Source: Ulva prolifera
Taxonomy: Eukaryota > Chlorophyta > Ulvophyceae > Ulvales > Ulvaceae
NCBI GenBank assembly: GCA_023078555.1
Contig: CM041201.1
Span: 7,509,172-7,573,171, forward strand
DNA: 64,000 nucleotides
Direction of reading: 5' to 3'
In this document: in pieces, positions 59,956-64,000 of the stretch
Position numbering within the stretch: the first letter of the stretch is position 1
Layout: each line of letters opens with the position of its first letter
Position numbers and translations under genes: made by a program
The notes under the pieces: generated by a model
Told to the model about the DNA's origin: nothing
The model's database searches: none
The model's input: the letters and a program-made list of their open reading frames with translations, nothing else

Positions 59956-62577
59956 TCCTTGGCCAGCACTTACGCCACCCAAGGCCCGACAGCTGCAAGC
60001 CTTGATGAGGAGGTAAACCCTGAGCCACTACAAATCATGCCTTCATGCCTGCCAAGCCCAGCCGCGCAGCTGCGCAGGCACATGCTGAAACATCCCAGGA
60101 GGCACTTCCTTTTTTTCTGTTTCTCTTCCCGGCATCTGCACTTGTGGTAATCCAGTGGTATAGCGGCCATATCACTGGATTACCACAAAAGTTGGGTTCG
60201 TGAGTTGCCACAGCACTCGTGGCTGCACTGAGTCGCATGCGCAACATGATGTGAACTCTGCCTGTTTTTGTGAGGTGTCACTGTATCAGTGATTCCCAAG
60301 GTGTGTTGCTTTCTCTGGGTGTGGTGCTTACCACAGCTGAGCCAGACCAGACCTGAGAAAGTCTGAAACCTCACATGCCTCACTCTGAATGTGTGCTGCA
60401 AGCAAAAAGCAGGAAATGCAGGTACCAGGTACCTGGTTGATGTGTGCATTGTATCATATTTCAATCTGTATGGAAACCCTGTGAGGGGTGGCAGCATGAC
60501 TCATAGCTCATAAATTGCATGTGTGACATGCAGAACGTCCATGATTAACTCAGGCAGCTGCCAAGCAGAACAGTCACACAGGCTGGGCAAAAGACTGCTA
60601 CACTGCCATTGAATCTGATAACACTTTCAGCATGATTGACACACAGGCTGTGGTGCTACCTGCTCCTCTGACTTTCGTCCTTGTCTTGTTTTGTTGTTTT
60701 TTTCTGGTGGGTGCATGTCATCATGCTGCAGTGTTGTAAGGACAGCGTCGGAGGAGCAGTTACCACTGCACAGCATGCCAGATTGTCATGTGAAGGGAGT
60801 GGTTCTGGATTGAAAGCAGCAACAGCAGCCTTGGGCACTGGCAATTAGTAATTTCTGCATTTACAGGAGCAGCACAATCCACCCCAGCACAGGCCTGTAG
60901 AATCATTCCCCTACTTGCAGAGTGGCACCAGGCACCAGTCTCTGGTGAAATGGTGTTATTGTGAGTGGGTGTTGTTGCATTAGCATATATGGCATATAGG
61001 CCTGCGGTCCTCTGCAGCATGCATTTGCAGACTGATCAGTGCTGTACTGCTTGACACCAGCCAGAAATGCACCTGAGCAGTGTGCAATTTGACTCCAGTG
61101 TGTCTTTATCCCGCCTGTTCCTGTATTGTTTGCTGTGCTGTAAGGCTGTACTATTTGCTGGTGGCAGCACATGCACTGCATGGGGCTGATGAACACACAA
61201 CAACCTCCTCCGATCATGGCCACTGAGGGCACCTGATGCCAGACTGTCTCTTGAAGCTGAACTTGTTCATGCTGTTCCCAGCAGCAGAAAGCGGCCTGAG
61301 AAACAGCTGTTCTCTTCATTTGCAACTCAGCCAGGGGCACTCGCAAAACTATATGGGCTCCAACTCGAGGGTCTGATGTAGTGGGGCTGTCTCTGTTGCG
61401 GCATCAGCTTGACAGGCAACCTGGTCAGGTTGCATGTGTAGCCTGACTGTCAGCAGAGGGCCACACAAGGTTCATTGCCACAGCAAGCCAGCTGGACGCC
61501 CCAGTATATCACCACGCATGGTGGTCATGCATAATCTTGGGTTGACAGTGACACTTATGCCAGGCATAGAGTGCGAATGCCCCTAGTATCGTGTGAGTAT
61601 CATGTCTGCTTTGTTTGAAAACTGTCTCAGGCAATCATTCCTATCAAAACTGCCTCGGCAAACCTGGATCCGGTTGTCGCCACACCCCAGAAAAAAGGCG
61701 CATTGTTCAGGCACTTTGTGTAAGGCAATTAGCAAATGCCAGAGGCGGCCTGCATGTGCTGTGAGGTGGACTGCATGCTGCCAGCAGGCCTCAACATGGG
61801 CAGCAGCGTTCACATCCAGTGGCGGCTGCTCAGTGTCTGTCATTTCCTGACACCAGGCACCAGGCATCCCATTGTCTCAGACAGCTGACAGAACAGCTGA
61901 CCGAACAGAAACACGATGTAGATGATTCAGGCGTGTTAGGAATCAGATGGCTATGAATCAGCTGTAGAGATGATTGCTGGCGGCCTAAGCTGCAGGCCAG
62001 AACAAGCTTGAAACTGGCTTGCGCAGTTCAGTACAGTTCAGTTCAGCCGGACAGAGATGCAGTGTATTCCCCAACGCCGAAGCCGCAGTGAGAGGAAGAC
62101 ATCAGGCACACAGCCCAAATGGAGCTTGCAAACACAGTTGTCCGCAACTGCATTGCATGTGCTGCATGGGTCAGACTCACAGGCTGAAACAGCTGCCCCT
62201 GAAGCCTCAACCTGGCACTGCATACAGTCTAGCACTGCACTCACGACTGAGGCAACTTGTTATGAATTGCAAGGGCTTTGCCATTATGCAAAACGGGGAC
62301 TTTTTGCCATCATATATCATATGTATGCAGAATAACAAATATATGACAGGATGATCATTGGCACGGGCCCACCGGTGTGCACACGGTGGCCACTGGTGTC
62401 GTGATCTACACAGTGAGTGCTCACTCGGGCAAGTCATCAGTAGTTCGCAGCCCAGGCCTAAGCTCCTGGATGATCATCGATAACCAGTGCCCACTGCAAG
62501 AAATGTTGATGTTTGCGTGGGTGTGAGGTGCCCCTGTGTGTGGCCCGCAGTGCTACCTGACGCTGGCTTTGTCCTCT
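59956..62577. other. Gene-poor stretch
   Basis: No gene is recognised. It contains copy 2 of the 45-nt palindrome (60142) and many short frames without domains. Confidence 0.5.
60142..60188. repeat. 45-nt palindrome, copy 2
   Basis: The same design as copy 1, with arms TGTGGTAATCCAGTG and CACTGGATTACCACA. A C-to-T change in one arm is matched by a G-to-A change in the other, so pairing is kept. The 15-base centre is identical to copy 1. Confidence 0.95.
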
Positions 62578-62702
62578 GTTGCTTTGACACACTTCAAGAA
62601 AGCAGTGCAGCACAATCTGCTGCTTTGACACGCTTCAAGAAAGCAGTGCAGCACAATCTGTTGCTTTGACACACTTCAAGAAAGCAGTGCAGCACAAGCT
62701 GC
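62578..62702. repeat. 41-bp tandem repeat, three copies
   Basis: Three units of 41 bp with the core CACTTCAAGAAAGCAGTGC differ at a few positions. Confidence 0.95.
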
Positions 62703-62816
62703 CCGCATGAGCGCACAGCCAGCCCGGGCATGGTTGCTGGGATGATGTCTAATGTCTACAGTATACATGCGCCCTGTGGCCGGAAGCCTGTCCTGTGGGG
62801 ATCCGCATCTGTGGAT

Positions 62817-62880
62817 TGGCGTGGCTCTGATTGATGTGGGAAAACAACTGGCGTGGCTCTGATTGATGTGGGACAACAAC
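62817..62880. repeat. 32-bp tandem duplication
   Basis: Two adjacent 32-bp copies (GGCGTGGCTCTGATTGATGT core) differ at one base. Confidence 0.93.
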
Positions 62881-62892
62881 AGTTGTGTGCAT

Positions 62893-62937
62893 TGCGGCAG
62901 TCCAGTGACATGCCTGCTATACCACTCGATTGCTACA
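62893..62937 (-). repeat. 45-nt palindrome, diverged copy 3
   Basis: Read on the – strand, this is TGTAGCAATCGAGTG, then GTATAGCAGGCATGT, then CACTGGACTGCCGCA. It aligns to copies 1 and 2 along the whole length with about nine changes; pairing is partly lost. Confidence 0.75.
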
Positions 62938-63019
62938 TTTGTGATGCCGTGGCATGGCATGCAGCGTGAGGGCCCAGGTCTGGGCTGGTCGCCAAGGCTG
63001 TACCAGGAGCATGTGCTGC

Positions 63020-63445
63020 CATGCCACATTGCGCTGCCAGAGTAACTCACCAAGTGTATCAACTAGACACAGACAGCCAGCTTATACGAGGAGTATATGC
63101 TGCTGCGCCACATTGCGCTGCCATAGTCACTTGTTGATTCCGTATGCCACAGACAGTTAGCTTGTAGCAGCATACACTACGCCACATTGCGCTGCCATAG
63201 TCACTTGTTGATTCCGTATGCCACAGACAGTTAGCTTGTAGCAGCATACACTACGCCACATTGCGCTGCCATAGTCACTTATTGATTCCGTATGCTGCCA
63301 GAGTAGCTGATTGACTGTACCGCCTTGACAAAAACAGTCAGCTTGTATGGCGAGTATATAATGCCATGCCGCACTGTGCTGCAATAGTCACTCACGTTTC
63401 TGTACTGCAATAGTCACTCACGTTTCTGTATGCCGCGTTGGGCTG
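63020..63445. repeat. Nested satellite-like array, 74-bp unit
   Basis: The block CCACATTGCGCTGCCA recurs at 63024, 63108, 63182 and 63256; the last three are exactly 74 bases apart and nearly identical. A diverged unit follows at about 63367. Inside the last part, a 25-bp unit (TGCAATAGTCACTCACG core) is itself duplicated at 63380 and 63405. Confidence 0.92.
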
Positions 63446-63584
63446 CAATAGTAACTCCTTATTCTGGACGAGATTCGACACAGACAGTCAGCTTACCGTG
63501 TCCTGTGTCATTGCAGCCATGCTGTGTCGCGGTGTTTCTGGGGATTGCTGCCGCTTGGACAGACAACCTTTTCTGTTTCTATTT

Positions 63585-63875
63585 CCAGACAGGTCAAGGT
63601 TGGTACAGATGCGATTTCCTCCTTCGGGAGGACATTGGGTCAAAGCCCCATGCGCTTTGGGAGATAGAAACAAGCGTAGCCATCTCAAATAGTACAGGAG
63701 GAGGCCATGTGAGTTCCATATGGTGTCTGAAGGGGATTTCCAGGTGGCCCTGTGAGTTCCACACGGTGTCTGAAAGAGTGTTTTGCAGGCTCTTCGGCAT
63801 GCAGTTCTAGTCATCCAGAGATGTCAATGTCTGGACGAAGAAGATACGGCTAGTAAATCGGGGTTTACCTGAATT
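63585..63875 (+). mobile_element. SINE-like copy with internal duplication
   Basis: This copy shares with the 59.7-kb element the CCTCC/GGAGG head, the ATGCGCTTTGGG block, AGGAGGAGGCC, TGTGAGTTCC, GATTTCCAGGTGG, CTCTTCGGCAT, GATGTCAATGTC and the terminal TTTAC. The TGTGAGTTCCAYAYGGTGTC segment occurs twice (about 63709 and 63750), an internal duplication not seen in the other copies. The B-box is decayed, so transcription is doubtful. Confidence 0.78.
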
Positions 63876-64000
63876 TACTGTGGCATGACCCTACTCACCT
63901 CCATATCGATCGGGAGGAATGGCACATAGCCGCCAACTGAACAGAATGTTGTGTTTACAAAACTCACACTGTCGCATGTATGCACGTTCCACAGCCAGTC
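63876..64000. other. Right edge, nothing recognised
   Basis: No gene or repeat is evident in the last 125 bases. Confidence 0.5.

Noticed and set aside
63020-63445. CRISPR array
   Set aside because: Repeats are contiguous tandem units without unique spacers, and the genome is eukaryotic.

Overview
This window is nuclear DNA from a eukaryote. Genes are split by many short GT–AG introns, lie on both strands without operons, and are separated by long non-coding stretches full of microsatellites, minisatellites and small hairpin or SINE-like repeats. The gene content points to the green lineage: a plant-type WNK-family kinase, a BIM-like bHLH factor, a plastid-type membrane protein, ATG5 and IMP dehydrogenase of plant/algal appearance. 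TGTAA motifs soon after two stop codons match the chlorophyte poly(A) signal. A green alga is the best guess; the species cannot be told from the sequence alone.

Layout. 0–4 kb (+): an open frame at the left edge, then a TBC-domain Rab-GAP gene whose intron holds a 1.75-kb CA array. 4.5–6.2 kb (–): a WNK-family kinase with a degenerate catalytic loop and a foldback repeat at its 3' end. 7–10.4 kb (+): an orphan frame and an S/T-P-rich disordered protein. 10.8–14 kb: the 3' exons of an unknown (–) gene plus non-coding DNA. 14.2–19.3 kb (–): a long coiled-coil protein with a C-terminal RING finger. 19.9 kb (+): a small putative secreted protein. 20.3–23.2 kb (–): complete nine-exon IMP dehydrogenase. 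25.5–27.5 kb (+): a bHLH factor. 28.9–30.6 kb (+): a conserved-looking protein of unknown role. 31–33.1 kb (+): an NDC1-like nucleoporin. 33.5–34 kb (–): a small membrane protein. 35–37.7 kb (+): ATG5. 37.8–40.1 kb (+): an organelle-type membrane EF-hand protein. 40.9–42.1 kb (–): a plastid-type membrane protein. 44.9–47.8 kb (+): RRP15. 48.8–50.9 kb (–): a large disordered protein. 52.6–54 kb: weak exons. 54–64 kb: no gene I can recognise, but many repeats.

The genes are housekeeping and regulatory functions (vesicle traffic, GTP synthesis, autophagy, nuclear pore, ribosome assembly, transcription) that happen to be neighbours; I see no functional cluster. The most unusual material is the WNK-like protein that lacks key catalytic residues, a tRNA-headed SINE-like family with at least four copies, a 45-nt palindrome family with a compensatory base change between copies, and two near-adjacent long palindromes at about 23.9 kb. 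Exon borders were inferred by eye from reading frame, splice-site consensus and phase, so single borders may be wrong even where the gene call is firm.
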